A DNA stretch of 64,000 bases from contig CAJNOJ010000004.1 of assembly GCA_905250025.1 (NCBI GenBank), positions 62,001 through 126,000 on the forward strand. Reading direction: 5' to 3'. Position numbers and translations under genes: made by a program. This document shows, one piece after another, positions 10,951 through 22,500 of the stretch. The DNA is from Adineta ricciae. Lineage: Eukaryota > Rotifera > Eurotatoria > Adinetida > Adinetidae. How positions within the stretch are numbered: the first letter of the stretch is position 1; every line of letters begins with the position of its first letter. The notes beneath the pieces are model-generated. The model was not told the DNA's origin. It was given only the letters and a program-made list of their open reading frames with translations, and ran no database searches.

Positions 10951-11839
10951 ATGGCGTCAGCACGAAATCTTTGCCAACATTCCGATCCCGATGGTACACA
11001 ATGCACATCCCATGATTACACACCCTGTCCGCACTGTCAACTGCAGTTATGCTTGAAGCATTTAAATTCTCATCAAGAACTACTTCGTACGGATTTGCAT
11101 GATCTGTGCGATAAGATCAACTCAACGCGAATGAATTTCGATGATTTAAGATTCGACTCGACGAATCATCGCGAATTTTTGTTTAAACAGTTGAACGATT
11201 GGTATGACGAACAGTTGAGTTTAATTAATAAAACTTACGCGGAGAAAAAGCAGGAAATTCAGATTTTGTGTTTGAAATCTCAGATGGAGTTTGATTTATA
11301 CAAATTGAAGAAAGAGAAGCAATTGAAGATGAATTTAATGAAACAATTGAAGAAAGTGCTCATGCTCAAACAAGTTCACGTGGATGATTTAAACGAAATG
11401 AGAAATAAACTCGAGTATATTCAACGAGGTATTGACGAACTCAAGCAATTAAAAGTTGATATTTATTTTAATTCGACAAATTTCGACATCTCGATAATCA
11501 AAAGACGTTATGTCGAGGCGGCAAAGGTAAGTGCTTGTTTTTCTCCTCTTAATCATATCAATTGACTTATTTCAGCCATTGTTTAACGACGATGATGATA
11601 ATCTATGGAAAACAGATAGCGAAGATGAAGGAGAAACGGACGATTGCCACCAGTGCAATGACTCATGCGATTGTAAACAAAATTTCTCTTCACCTTCGCT
11701 TCTTTCAGTATCGCCGGCGATTATTGCGAAGAAACCACCGTTAAAACTTGTTATCAAACGCTTACGACATTCTACAATATCCAATGAAATCAAATATAAA
11801 TTACACGCAATCAACACGTCATTGCCAATTCGAACTTAA
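10951..11839 (+). CDS. B-box-like zinc finger and coiled-coil protein
   Basis: Two exons, 10951-11526 and 11576-11839 (49-bp intron, GTAAGT...TTCAG, phase 0), give 279 aa. Residues 8-42 hold a Cys/His cluster (CQHSD...GTQC...PCPHCQ...LCLKHLNSHQ) resembling a B-box zinc-binding module. Residues 45-185 are a long charged helix with Leu/Lys/Glu periodicity, likely coiled coil. The second exon is acidic (DDDDNLWKTDSEDEGE), has a short CxxC...CxC cluster and ends basic. There is no RING, so this is not a complete TRIM protein. Small B-box/coiled-coil proteins of this kind are a multi-copy class in rotifers as I recall them. The role is unknown. Confidence 0.75.
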
Positions 11840-12672
11840 ACAGCACGTTCCGAATTCAATGACGGACTTTGGCTAAATCTCTCTGCGTCTTTTTTCATCT
11901 GTACATTTTGGAAATAAACAAAAATATAGAGATAAAAGTGAATGTATTTTTCTTTCCTTATCGATGTGCATCACTGTGTGTGTGTGTGTGTGCTAAGACC
12001 CCCATGTGGAGTCGAACAAAGTTGAAGAAAAAGAAAGTTAAAGAAAAAATGTATTGAAATACAACCAGGTGTTCTTTTTCTGTTCTGCAACGATTCAAAT
12101 GACTTGTTATTATCATGTTTTTCGGTGAAACCCACGCAGTCAACGTCGTAAAATACCTTTTTTTCTTAATCAGTGTCTTTTAAAAGCGTCAATGAATTTT
12201 CATCAGCTGCTTATTAAATGCGATAATTTCTATACATCATTTGAAAATTGCAATGAAAAAGCTTCTCGGGACCATTGAAATAATCTCACTTGTCATATAA
12301 ATTGATTAGTTTACTTTTGAAACATCGACTTATTTATTCGATTATTCTCGGATGCAAGTTTTTCTCCTGTTTCTTTACTAAACATTGTTAATTGACAACA
12401 AACGCTCTGTGCGTCATGTTTGAAGGTATACGGCTACTCGATTTCAGACATACATACACTCGCTCACGCTTTGAAGTCTTCCAACATCATTTTGTTCTTT
12501 GAAACAACTAACGATTACTTTCTCTCTCTTTTCTGTTCGACACATCAAAAGAACTTCGTATCTTTTCTTTTTTTCTTCAGCGACGATTTGTATGCGTGCG
12601 TGTGTACATAAGAACAGTTAACGATAAGTAAGAAGAGAGGTGTGGACCATTTAAAAGAAAACGGGAGAAATC
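11840..12672. other. Intergenic with a TG microsatellite
   Basis: It holds the 3' UTR of the B-box gene (AATAAA near 11913), a (TG)n run at about 11974-11990, and T-rich sequence upstream of the LRR gene. No other gene seen. Confidence 0.5.
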
Positions 12673-14006
12673 ATGGCAACGCATAACCTCTTCGAACGGC
12701 CAGGATTATTTGACAATCAAACTCGTTTGATTTTATCGGCTGATGCCAAACCTAAACGTTTGACTCGACCAACGAGTGCCCTAGGACGAAGTTATTCTCG
12801 CGAACGTTTTGATTCCAATAGTAGCGCCTCAGACATAGAAGAGATCGATGAGGACTTAGAAAATAGACCGTCCGAAGATAATACCGATGAAATTTACACG
12901 GAAAGAAAACCGTCCGGTCGACACGAAGAAGTAAATTATGATACAGACATTGAAGCCGATCCTGAACTGCCGCGTGATCATTCGTGTCGTGCTATTTATA
13001 TCGACCAATGCCGTCGCCATGGTGTTGTGCCATCGACTCATTTCTTACGAAGTATTGAAAATGACAATATGACAATACGTTACTGTGGTTTAAAACCGAT
13101 TAATATCAAAGTTATGGTCGCACCATTAAAAATCAATTCAACAATTACCAGACTCGATCTACGAGATAATTGTTTGGGCTCGCGAGGTGCAATCTATATA
13201 ACAAATTTAATTAAAGAAAACGGATATATCGACGAACTGAATCTTGGAAACAATGACATTGGTATTCATGGTAAGTTGAGGAGAAAAAAAGATGCTCTAT
13301 TTTAGTTCTACCTCCTCGTTTAGGCTGTAAAACACTGTGTAAAATTCTTTGTTCAAATCGTTCGATTCGTATGCTTTATCTCGATGGAAATCGTTTCAAT
13401 GACGAGTGCGCACCATTCTTCGCGGAAGTTTTCGCTCAAAACGAATGCCTGAATTATTTAAATCTAAATCGAAATGCTTTTGAAAACGAGACCACCGGTC
13501 GTCTGTTTGGTCAATCATTGATCGAAAATCAATCGTTGCAAGAGCTCCATCTTGCATGGAATCATTTAAGTTCAAGAGCGTGTGGCCTTCTGCTCAAACA
13601 ACTTGGAACCAATGCACGTTTAACAACGATTGATCTCTCCTGGAATGCAGCAGCATTGTTCACCGCGAAGGCAATGAATGATTTACTGAAAAAAAATACG
13701 ATCTTGGAGAAAATCTATATTGAACATAATAAGATCGATACTGAATGTGCGACGTATATTGGGAAAGGTCTAGCAAAGAATGAAACCTTGAAATTCTTAT
13801 CATTAAATGGAAATCCAATGGAGTCAAGCGGTTGCTATGCAGTGTTAAAGCCACTCTTAAAACATCCGACATGTACACTTCAATCGATATCGTTAATTGG
13901 TATTATTGTAAATCAAGATTTTCTTGATTTAGTAACTGAAGTTTCCGGTGTTCTACCGCAATTAGACATTAAAATTGGTAGAGAACAAGAGCAAGAGTTT
14001 GAATAG
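12673..14006 (+). CDS. Leucine-rich repeat protein (LRRC74-like, RNase-inhibitor type repeats)
   Basis: Exons 12673-13270 and 13324-14006 (53-bp intron, phase G|GC) give 426 aa. Residues 1-100 are low-complexity and acidic (NSSASDIEEIDEDLENR). From about residue 130 there are at least seven repeats of roughly 28 residues with the LxxLxLxxNxL core (ITRLDLRDNCLG, IDELNLGNNDIG, IRMLYLDGNRF, LNYLNLNRNAF, LQELHLAWNHL, LTTIDLSWNAA, LEKIYIEHNKI, LKFLSLNGNPM). This is the RI-type repeat found in LRRC74 and LRRC34-like animal proteins, which often act as axonemal or regulatory scaffolds. No signal peptide or membrane segment is seen, so it is probably cytosolic. Ortholog assignment is by layout only. 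Confidence 0.8.
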
Positions 14007-14165
14007 TTTTCAAATAAAGAGAATAAGCAGAAAGAAAAGAATGAACGAACGAACGAGCGAAGAATACTTCGAATCGACGAGAAAGAACAAGAAAGAAATC
14101 ACAAGCGCCCATGTATAGAGGAATTCTTTTTCTTTCTTTCATTTTTGAAAAAGAAAAGTTTGTAA

Positions 14166-15436
14166 ATGGCATCGACATCTGTCTCACAGCAACTCATAGC
14201 TGAACCTGATTCAGAATTCTTACAAACAAACGTTCAGGAAGCGATACCTTTACAAAACTATTTGCGTGAACGTTTATTGGATATCCGTACACGTAACTAT
14301 TCCAATACAGGTATCGCTGATGCCAAAGCGATTGAAAAGATCTCTTCGGAATTTGAAATTCTGGTCTTTGGACCAGCACGTGTTGGAAAATCAACACTCA
14401 TACGAGAACTGTCAGGTGACGAACAGATACGTACGAGTGCAGGTTTAAACGCATGCACACAAACAACAACAGCGTATGCAGATCAATTCGGTGTTCGATG
14501 GTGGGATACGCGTGGTAATAACTACTTCATTACGACCTCAACGAGGAAATCCTTGAACATCTTTTAGGTATCGAACAATGGACAGAAGCGGAAGCTCGAT
14601 CTTTCCTAAAAGACAAATTCCTTGATCGTCATATTCTTCCTCGCGCAGCCATATTTTGCCGTACATCGGGCGCTTTAGCAAATACCTCCGTTTTAAAATT
14701 TTTATTTCATCAATTCGAATCCAATGGTATTCCATTATACTTCGTTGTTACCCGATGGCTGTTTCTACCACGACGTGAACAAATCTGTATCGTTGACGAA
14801 GCCATTGACTTACTGGGTGGTCAAGCGACCGGAATTTATCCATCAAAAGCCAAAGAAACCAATTTAACTTCTCAGCAAGTGGAAATCATCGCACCATCGT
14901 CAGGCGTCGGCTGTTTTGGTTCTCGCCGGTCACCACATTCTCTTCTAGCAAATGCATCCGTTCCTATTCCACCACCTGCGCTTCCTCGTTATCGGGCACT
15001 CGAATGCAAACCTGACGTTTCCTATATCGTTCCAGTGAATTCATGTCTCGATCAGTTGGGTGATACAGCGACCGGTACATCATTTCCGGTCATGAACCTT
15101 GCACTACTTCGGCAATTGATTATAGCGAAAACTTGCCGAGGCGACGATCGAGAGCAGAAACTGGTTGACTTATACAAAAATCAAATGTCTCTTTTATCTA
15201 CGATTGGCTATCATGCATTCGAAGTCTTAGACGACCTTGGTTACGGCGCATCGTCGTTTGGATTGAATAAAAAAGAAGAAGAAACTTATCGTGCTCTGAA
15301 ACAAGGTGGAAGAAATCAACACATGGCGACACCAGTCGTTAAAGCAGTGATCGATAAAGTAACAAGTACAATATCACTTCCCATGACTTTAGTTTCGTTA
15401 ACACGACCTATGATGTTGGCAAACACTCAGCACTGA
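14166..15436 (+). CDS. P-loop GTPase-like protein
   Basis: Exons 14166-14514 and 14568-15436 join across a 53-bp intron (GTAATA...TTTTAG, phase G|GT) and give 405 aa. Without splicing the frame stops right after the G3 motif, so the intron is needed. EFEILVFGPARVGKST (about residues 62-77) is a Walker A/G1 loop and WWDTRG matches G3 (DxxG). A clear NKxD G4 motif is not visible; VVTRW occupies about the right place. The C-terminal half (VKAVIDKVTSTISLPMTL at the end) is helical and unrecognised. It lies 160 bp downstream of the LRR gene on the same strand. It could be a dynamin/IRG/AIG-like GTPase, but the subfamily cannot be set. Confidence 0.7.
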
Positions 15437-15749
15437 AAACGGCTGATAACGCTTTCAAGCATTGATATTCAAGCAAAACTCAATCTTTGTTGGGTCTGTG
15501 TGATAACCCCGCGTCAAATACTTGAAAAAATAGAATAATTGGACGACGCTACAACTGAATAGGAGTGTGCTCAGCAGATCATATTTTTTTCACTAATAAA
15601 GCTTACTATTATTCGCTTTTATCCTCACGCCGAACCCCTTCCTATATGCAATGTGTTACACCTATTTATGGATCGTATGATTAATTCAGATCAAAGAAAT
15701 TATATTGTGGAAAAAGAAAAGATTCGTGACAGAAAGTCACTCCTCATTT
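15437..15749. other. Convergent intergenic space
   Basis: 3' ends of the GTPase-like gene (plus) and a GPCR gene (minus) face each other. An AATAAA-type signal near 15595-15600 fits the plus-strand gene. Confidence 0.4.
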
Positions 15750-16721
15750 CTATTTCGGAGTCACTTGATTGTTTCTTCTACGTTCTATTCGTCGTTGCAA
15801 ATGAAGCATTTTCTTCAGTTTGATATAAAGTTCTGGTAATGATAGAAGCGATACGAATGGAAATAAAAGTACGATATAATAACTAGCGTATATCGCCAAA
15901 GTTCCAAACGCAGTACCAATGTTTGCTAAGAGGCCACACAAACCTAAGAATATGATGATTGCTAATGGCGCAGTAATGAGAAGATAGAGAGCAGAGATCC
16001 ACAATAGTTGTACAGTCATTTTGCGATGTTTTCGCCATTGAATCTGTTGGCGTACACGATATCGTTGGCGAAGAACGCGCCAAAGCAGAGCAGCACTCGC
16101 GAAAACAATGATCAAACTCGGAATAATATTGTTGAAAAATGTTTCGAATGCACGAAACGGAAAATTATTGAATATGCATGCTGTTATGCAAACCATTGAA
16201 CCGTTATTCTGAACATTGCGACACGGTGGAAAGAAATAAACAACTGAATAGAAGATAAGCCAGTAGATAAGAATGACAATCACGGGCAGATAATGAACAT
16301 AGAAACGTTTCCTATCGGTTGACACCCATTTGTCATGGAATATGAGAATATGTCGTTCGATTGAAGCCCAGGCAAAGAGCATCAGCTGTAGAATATAGAT
16401 TGCCCAGTCAAAAAAGCCCCATATTGAACAGAACACGAACGATCGTTGCCAAACGTTGTTATGGGCATAGTAATAGAGCATCCACGGATAATTTGACACT
16501 TCACAAAGCAAGACAGTAAATAATAGAAGAATGATCACGTGATTGTTCAACGATCGACGAAGAGTTCGATCAAATAGAAGATGATACAACACAAATAAGG
16601 AACAAAGTATCGATGGAACGAGAAAGATTAGATAGGACCAGAATTTAAAATTTCTTGATATGAAACTTGACGATGCAGTACTTGATAAGTTCACGCTTTC
16701 ACTCGTGTTTGCGTTCGACAT
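15750..16721 (-). CDS. Seven-transmembrane receptor, lineage-specific GPCR family (copy A)
   Basis: A single-exon frame of 323 aa. A Ser/Thr/Asn-rich N-terminus with N-x-S/T sites is followed by seven hydrophobic helices. The TM3 end reads WASIERHILIF, with ERH in place of the usual DRY. Further family marks are HYLPVIVILIYW in TM4, YFFPPC before extracellular loop 2, WRKHRKMTVQ before TM6, and SLLSLPELYIKLKKML after TM7 in place of NPxxY. The same marks occur in the two copies at 33.3-35.9 kb, so all three belong to one family. A plasma-membrane receptor with unknown ligand is inferred. The TM3 ERH is a conservative change (acidic-Arg kept). Confidence 0.85.
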   Translation of the reverse strand: MSNANTSESVNLSSTASSSFISRNFKFWSYLIFLVPSILCSLFVLYHLLFDRTLRRSLNNHVIILLLFTVLLCEVSNYPWMLYYYAHNNVWQRSFVFCSIWGFFDWAIYILQLMLFAWASIERHILIFHDKWVSTDRKRFYVHYLPVIVILIYWLIFYSVVYFFPPCRNVQNNGSMVCITACIFNNFPFRAFETFFNNIIPSLIIVFASAALLWRVLRQRYRVRQQIQWRKHRKMTVQLLWISALYLLITAPLAIIIFLGLCGLLANIGTAFGTLAIYASYYIVLLFPFVSLLSLPELYIKLKKMLHLQRRIERRRNNQVTPK

Positions 16722-17651
16722 ATCTTTAGGTGATATAAACTGAAAAATGGATGAGAGAAACAGGATTCTAATTAATAAAAAGATACATCTTCTCGGTGTT
16801 TCTCATACTGAAATGAACGTCTACCAGGAGTGTTTTAAGTATGTCACAATTCTCGTCATCATCGGAACAGGAATAACAAATTTCAATTAAGCAAATCTCA
16901 ATTCTCTAGAGAGAAAAATAAAACTAAAAAAAAATGCGATTATCACTTAGATCTCCGTTGTGTAAGAGATTGTTAATGAAGTAAATGCGCCATTGACTGC
17001 TGCGTCGCGCAACTGCTTATCCTCGTATGAGAACCAAACAGTCCCAGTCTCCGCTGACGCATGAAATCATCTCAATACAACGTCACACTCTTGCATGACT
17101 GCGCCATGGCCGGATTTTTCTGGCAGGCATAATTACCACCCGTAATCACCATTTTTTGGACTGAAAACAGACAGCAGCACCTGACCTGGCATTCATTTCC
17201 AATTATAAAATGGACTTTTATTGAGATTGTACTTTAAAATAAGAATGACGAATAATAAAATGGTTTTTTCTACAGTTTATTCAGTAGAAACTAATTCACA
17301 CAGATTTATGAAGTAATTAAGATAAACCTTCGAGCAAACAAAGAGACAAGAAATATGCAAAACCCTATTCGAAACTGTCTTCTTTTGTTCGACGTTTTAT
17401 TAACGCATTAGTTTTTATTCTTGTCTCTATTCATAAATTACAAGCTCGTAGTGCTAATTTGACTGAGGAATTAAGTGTGTACATCACAGAAGATAATAAG
17501 CTCTCGTGGACATATCGTGTACTTCTAACCCGCGAGGTGTGTCTACGAAGAGCACAAGAAAAGTGACACTTGATGAAACCAAAAGCAAAGAAAAACTAGG
17601 GTTTTAAATATTTAAACGTGTAGAATAATTACAAAACATGCGAGGCCTTTT
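16722..17651. other. Intergenic; less AT-rich block at 16975-17175
   Basis: No coding frame. A block of roughly 200 bp around 16975-17175 has higher GC than its surroundings and contains ATTTTTTGG, which resembles an Sm-site core, but no snRNA or tRNA could be recognised around it. Confidence 0.35.
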
Positions 17652-18465
17652 TTATTTCGGCCCAGTCGTGCGTTTTCGATTGGAGTTTTGCGATCGTTTG
17701 TTGGCTCCAGTCGACGAGAACGTCGTTTGAGAACTCGGAGGTGGTAAAAATATTGAGCGAATACTTGGATCAGTAATACCAATTCGATATGGATTGCGCA
17801 TCGATTGTGACTGAGAATTGCCACCTGTTATTTGAATTTCTGATGATGTCCACGCGACTTTTTTCGCTGAGTTGGTTGTCCGTGGTGGTGGTGGCGGTGT
17901 TTCTTCATCACCACTTAAAGCGATAATCTCATCATCGCTATCATCGATGACTTGACTACTACTATTGTTTTGTGCTTGTGAGGATGTTGGAACAGTCGAT
18001 GTCTATAAAAGAAATGTAGAAGTTTGAATGGAGTGGATGAATCCTCTCACGCGGTTTCACACGTATACGCGGTCGTTTATCATCATGGATATGTTGCTCG
18101 AGCGATGTATATGTTGGCGAACGACGTAGTGCTTCAAGTATCTCGTCTTGAAGATTCTCTTCATCACCATTCGTCGATTGATTACTGATCGTCAATGCAT
18201 CACAGATGTCATGTATAAGACCAAGTTCACGATCTATTTTGCGTTTGTAATCATCTAGATCATCGTGAATTTGATCGATTGTTTCACGCGTGTTTGGATT
18301 GTTGGTTTGTAAAACTTTGCAAGATTGTTTCATGACATTCGTTTTCAGATCACGGCCCCATTTGATCATCAAGTCAAGTTTGGCACGGACAGTTTTTTGT
18401 TCACTTGTATAACCACGGAAACAACCAGGACTTCGACCAGATGTGCTCGTACTTGCACTTGCCAT
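17652..18465 (-). CDS. Unrecognised 245-aa nuclear-type protein with SUMO-interaction-like motif
   Basis: Exon 1 is 18465-18051 and exon 2 is 17974-17652; the splice C|CA keeps the frame. A nearer acceptor at 18003 is also possible with a different donor, so this boundary is uncertain. The N-terminal half is helical (TVRAKLDLMIKWGRDLK...IDQIHDDLDDYKRKIDREL). The C-terminal half is disordered: VIDDSDDEIIALSGDEE (hydrophobic core flanked by acids, as in SUMO-interacting motifs), PPPPPR, NPYRIGITDPSIRSIF and a basic Lys/Arg/Ser tail ending TTGPK, which may be a nuclear signal. A nuclear scaffold or chromatin role is inferred; no named family was recognised. Confidence 0.6.
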
Positions 18466-19524
18466 AATAAAATTCAGAGTTGATTTTCAAACAAAAAAAA
18501 AATTAACTAAAATCAAAGTTCAACAAGCAAACAGAGAGTGATTGAATTAGAATGAACCAGTTGATTGAACGTAGTGAAAGAAAGAACTAAATTGAACAGC
18601 CAATCACAAAAAAAGGCAATTCTAATCCGACGGCACATTAATAACTTGAACGAGAAATATCATCGCATTTCTTCTTCGAATCAAAATAACAAAGCTGCCT
18701 TGGCTTTAAAAATACCTTTTTTTCTCCTCAATTGCAAACAGATAGCGACATCTATCTGGGAAGCTCCCCTCTCAACTTTTACACTACCGTAACGGTTGAA
18801 CAGTATTTCGTTGTACTTCGGAAATCAATTGTGGATTTTTTTCAAGTATATTTATGTAAAAAAACGGTTTTTCACGATCTTATGTGTTCAGAGAATGAAA
18901 TATCATCGCGCGACAAACAAAGAAAGTTCAGATAACAAAAAAACAAACAACACTATGATGAGAAGATCCTGTTATCCTAATATCATTTGCAATGCAAGGC
19001 AAGATATTAGCAGACGAATAATAACAGCAAGGAAAAAAGAAAAAACATGACAGATCTTCATCCGAGGACTCATTTTCAGTGTTGATTCCAACTCCGTTTT
19101 TTTACATAGAAGAACGAAACGCGAAATACACACACACATATGTTAATAGAGAATAGTTTAGCACCAAGTAGGATTTGTTCTGGTTTCTTTTTCGAAATGT
19201 TTTTTGTTTTGATCGGTGAAGAATGGATAAATGCAATATCTCGTACGCATGAATAAATGAGGAGATAATAAGATAGAGAAAGAAAGAAGAAACATTGCAC
19301 AAGTTGAGCAAGCAGAAAAAAAAAGGAAGAAAGGAGTTTATCAGCATGCATCAAAACAAAATCTTCACTGTGTGCAAAGAGGAAATAGGAAGCACGTTCA
19401 TATATACATCAGGGTGACAAGCAATGATAGCCTTTATCATAACAGAAGAAAAACATGACACACGATCGATGTATGTAAGTACTAGTACTGTTCGATAAAT
19501 GAAATTGCTATTGTATCAGTAAGA
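18466..19524. other. Region between RBFOX 3' end and the next gene
   Basis: AT-rich. It should contain the RBFOX 3' UTR, including a TGCATG on the minus strand (19345-19350), and the promoter of the 245-aa gene. No further gene seen. Confidence 0.5.
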
Positions 19525-22500
19525 TCAATACGGTGTATAGCGGACATTATTTCGAATACCCTATGAAGAATTCATTGTAGAGATTTTTATGTTAGAAGTG
19601 CAACTTACAGTGATAGGACCGATGGTACCCGTCGGTGTCGCTGTGATGTAGGCAGTTTCGGGATAAGCATGTCTATAAAGAAAGAAAATGTATGAGATAT
19701 TTCATCACATCGGCAAAACAGATAAAAAATTCTCGCTATTTTCCTAAGACTGCGGTTGTCAGAACAATGCATAAAGGAGTAAATTAGTATGAAAATGAAA
19801 AATGTCATACCCGAATTGAGCTGTTGGAGATGTCATATTCGTTGTTGATGCTCCATTGATGATATACCCAGCAGTTGTATTAACGCCATTCGTCATTGGT
19901 AAAACACTAATGATGACACAAAAAAGATTTATTTCTAAAATTTTTCGTCGTTTTAAAAGCTCTCACCCAATCGTATAGGCTCCAGGTTGTTGACCAGCTG
20001 TTGCTAATCCATGTGATGTTGTTGCTGTTATGTAACGAACACCATTCTGTGATTGTGGATTCGTAGTAGTTGTAGCAGCGATTGGGTAAGCTGTTAAACC
20101 ACCCAATGCAGTTAGCTGATCAGGATAAATACTGGAAAAGAAACACAAAATCAGTAATTCATCTCGAATAGCAACTTGGAAATCATTCTCTATCAATCTA
20201 ACATATTGGATTATCTTTTAGTGTATAATCTCGCATAGTTGGCTTCAGAACGATGACTCCGCTACAAGAAAGGATGTCAATTGTTATCTCACTTGGTGGT
20301 ACATTGTTCGATAATCCATTTCCTTCCTGTACTCGCTGCGCAGTGAATTATCTCAAGTACTTAGTCTTGTCTTACAATTCATACTTGACGACCAAGTGAA
20401 GTTCTATTATTGTACTGTTCAATCTAACTTACGTATATCCACCGGGTAAAGCTAGACCAGTAGTGAAAGCTGCTGCTGCACGCAGTCCTGCAGCTTGAGC
20501 AGTTGGAATCAATGTTGGCCGTTGTCGCGCATTTAACATGACGCCTAAACGAAAGCAGAGAAGTATTTTGATTTCGTAAAACATCTTTGCTGAAATAGAC
20601 TCTTACCGAATTGGTTGGTTAAGACTGGCTTTGGTTTCGGTTGAGATCGAGCTGTTGCCATATTGACCTAATCAAGTACAATGTTATTAATAATCTTTTC
20701 GTATCAATTCGAAATAAGGAGAGAAAAGAGAGAAAAAATAGTTGAGCCAAACATTCCACCGACAAAAAGCAAAGAGATATCAACGAGATCTCTCGCAATC
20801 AAAACGTTTCGAGCCATTCAGATGTGTCATATATATATAAATACATATGAAAACGATAGACGGTGTGCATTATCAACTAAAAAAACGTCTTCTTCAAGAG
20901 GTTTCGTTTAGAAGATCATAGGTGAAAAGGAACTTTTTTCCTCTTGCGTCTAAGTGCATGACATGCGAATGTTCTTGAGTTATTAATAAATGATCGTTCA
21001 CTTGGTTTGGATGTGTTTTTTTAGTTTTTAATAACTGAACAACCATGCATCATGCGCTGAGAATATGATATATTAAATCTAATCATCGTTCGAACGTAGG
21101 TACGAGGAAAAATCGCGAACAACATTGAGAAAAAGATAAACATACATTGAACTAAGTCTGCTGACTACTGACTAGAATCAATGGTTAAAACTTGCATTGC
21201 GATCATGGAATTTTATCATGCTCCCTTGTCTAGATCATTGTTGATTGATAGATTCGTACTAGTTGATGTATTAGAAAGAAAAACAATCGATCAATGTAGA
21301 AAAGACGAACAAGCAGCCACAAACAGGCATGCAAACGAAAAAAGTTATTGAAAAGAAGAAAAAAAAATGTATGAGAAAAATAAAATAGTTGGTTGCTTTC
21401 ATTATCATGTCTACCTCCTATGTCAACAGATCTTGATTCACAAGTAGTAGTAAGAGAACTAGAAGAAGACAGATGAGCTTGAGATTTTTCTGTTTTGCTA
21501 TGTAGAATTATTTTGTATAAAATGATGAGAATTCTTTGGGGAGTCTGCGTTCAAGTACATACCTCGATTTTGCGCCCTTCAATGATAGCTCCGTGAAATT
21601 TTTCACGAGCCGCATCCGCGTCTTCACTGCAAGCAAATGTAACAAAGCCGAAGCCCTAAAAATTCAAGAGAAGGATATTTTTCAACCAGTCGTAATTTAT
21701 CGTGATCGATTCAGTTAATGATATGAGAGTTCTCCGTTGTTTGACAGTCCTCTCTCAATTGCATGAAAAATTTGTTTATCGATGTATTAAACTGTGAATT
21801 TCTAAGTGAATGCTTTTTGTTTAATCAGACTAATTCATTTAAAACGTGTTTGCCAGTCAAACATGCGAAAAAAAAGGAAAATCTAATCAATGCGAGATGT
21901 TTCCATTGATAAAGAATGATCTGACAGGATTTTAATCAATAGCTTTTAAAAGCCTAATCACTCGGAAGGAAATTTTCTACTCACTTTAGATCCTCGTTCG
22001 TTGAATATGATTTCAGTATCGATAATTTCACCAAATTGCTAGAATTAACAAAAATAGGTTCATTCGCTTAGTTAGTCTATACAAATCATTACTTCAAACA
22101 TGGCTTTGAGATCATCGTCTCGGAACCGAAATGGAATATTGGATACATGCAGACGTTTTTGGGCGGTATTCGAGCCATTTGTTGATGATGACGTTGATCC
22201 GTTTGGTGTTATGGTGCTTGTTGATTGAGGCGAATGGGATGAAGAAGAATTTGATTGTGCCTAAAAATAGTCGATGGAAACGATGTTTGACTTTTCGAGT
22301 ATTTTCATCAGTGTACTTGATCATTAGGCGATAGAGATTGTATCAGATTATTAGTAGTACTGTTCGTTGTTGTTGATTCACTAATTGACGAGGGGGATGA
22401 TGGAACACTGGTAATTTGGGGCAGCTGAGATGTGGAATCGACAACTAAATGAGTCATTGGATTCGTTGTTGATAAATTCGTAGATGCATATGACGACGGT

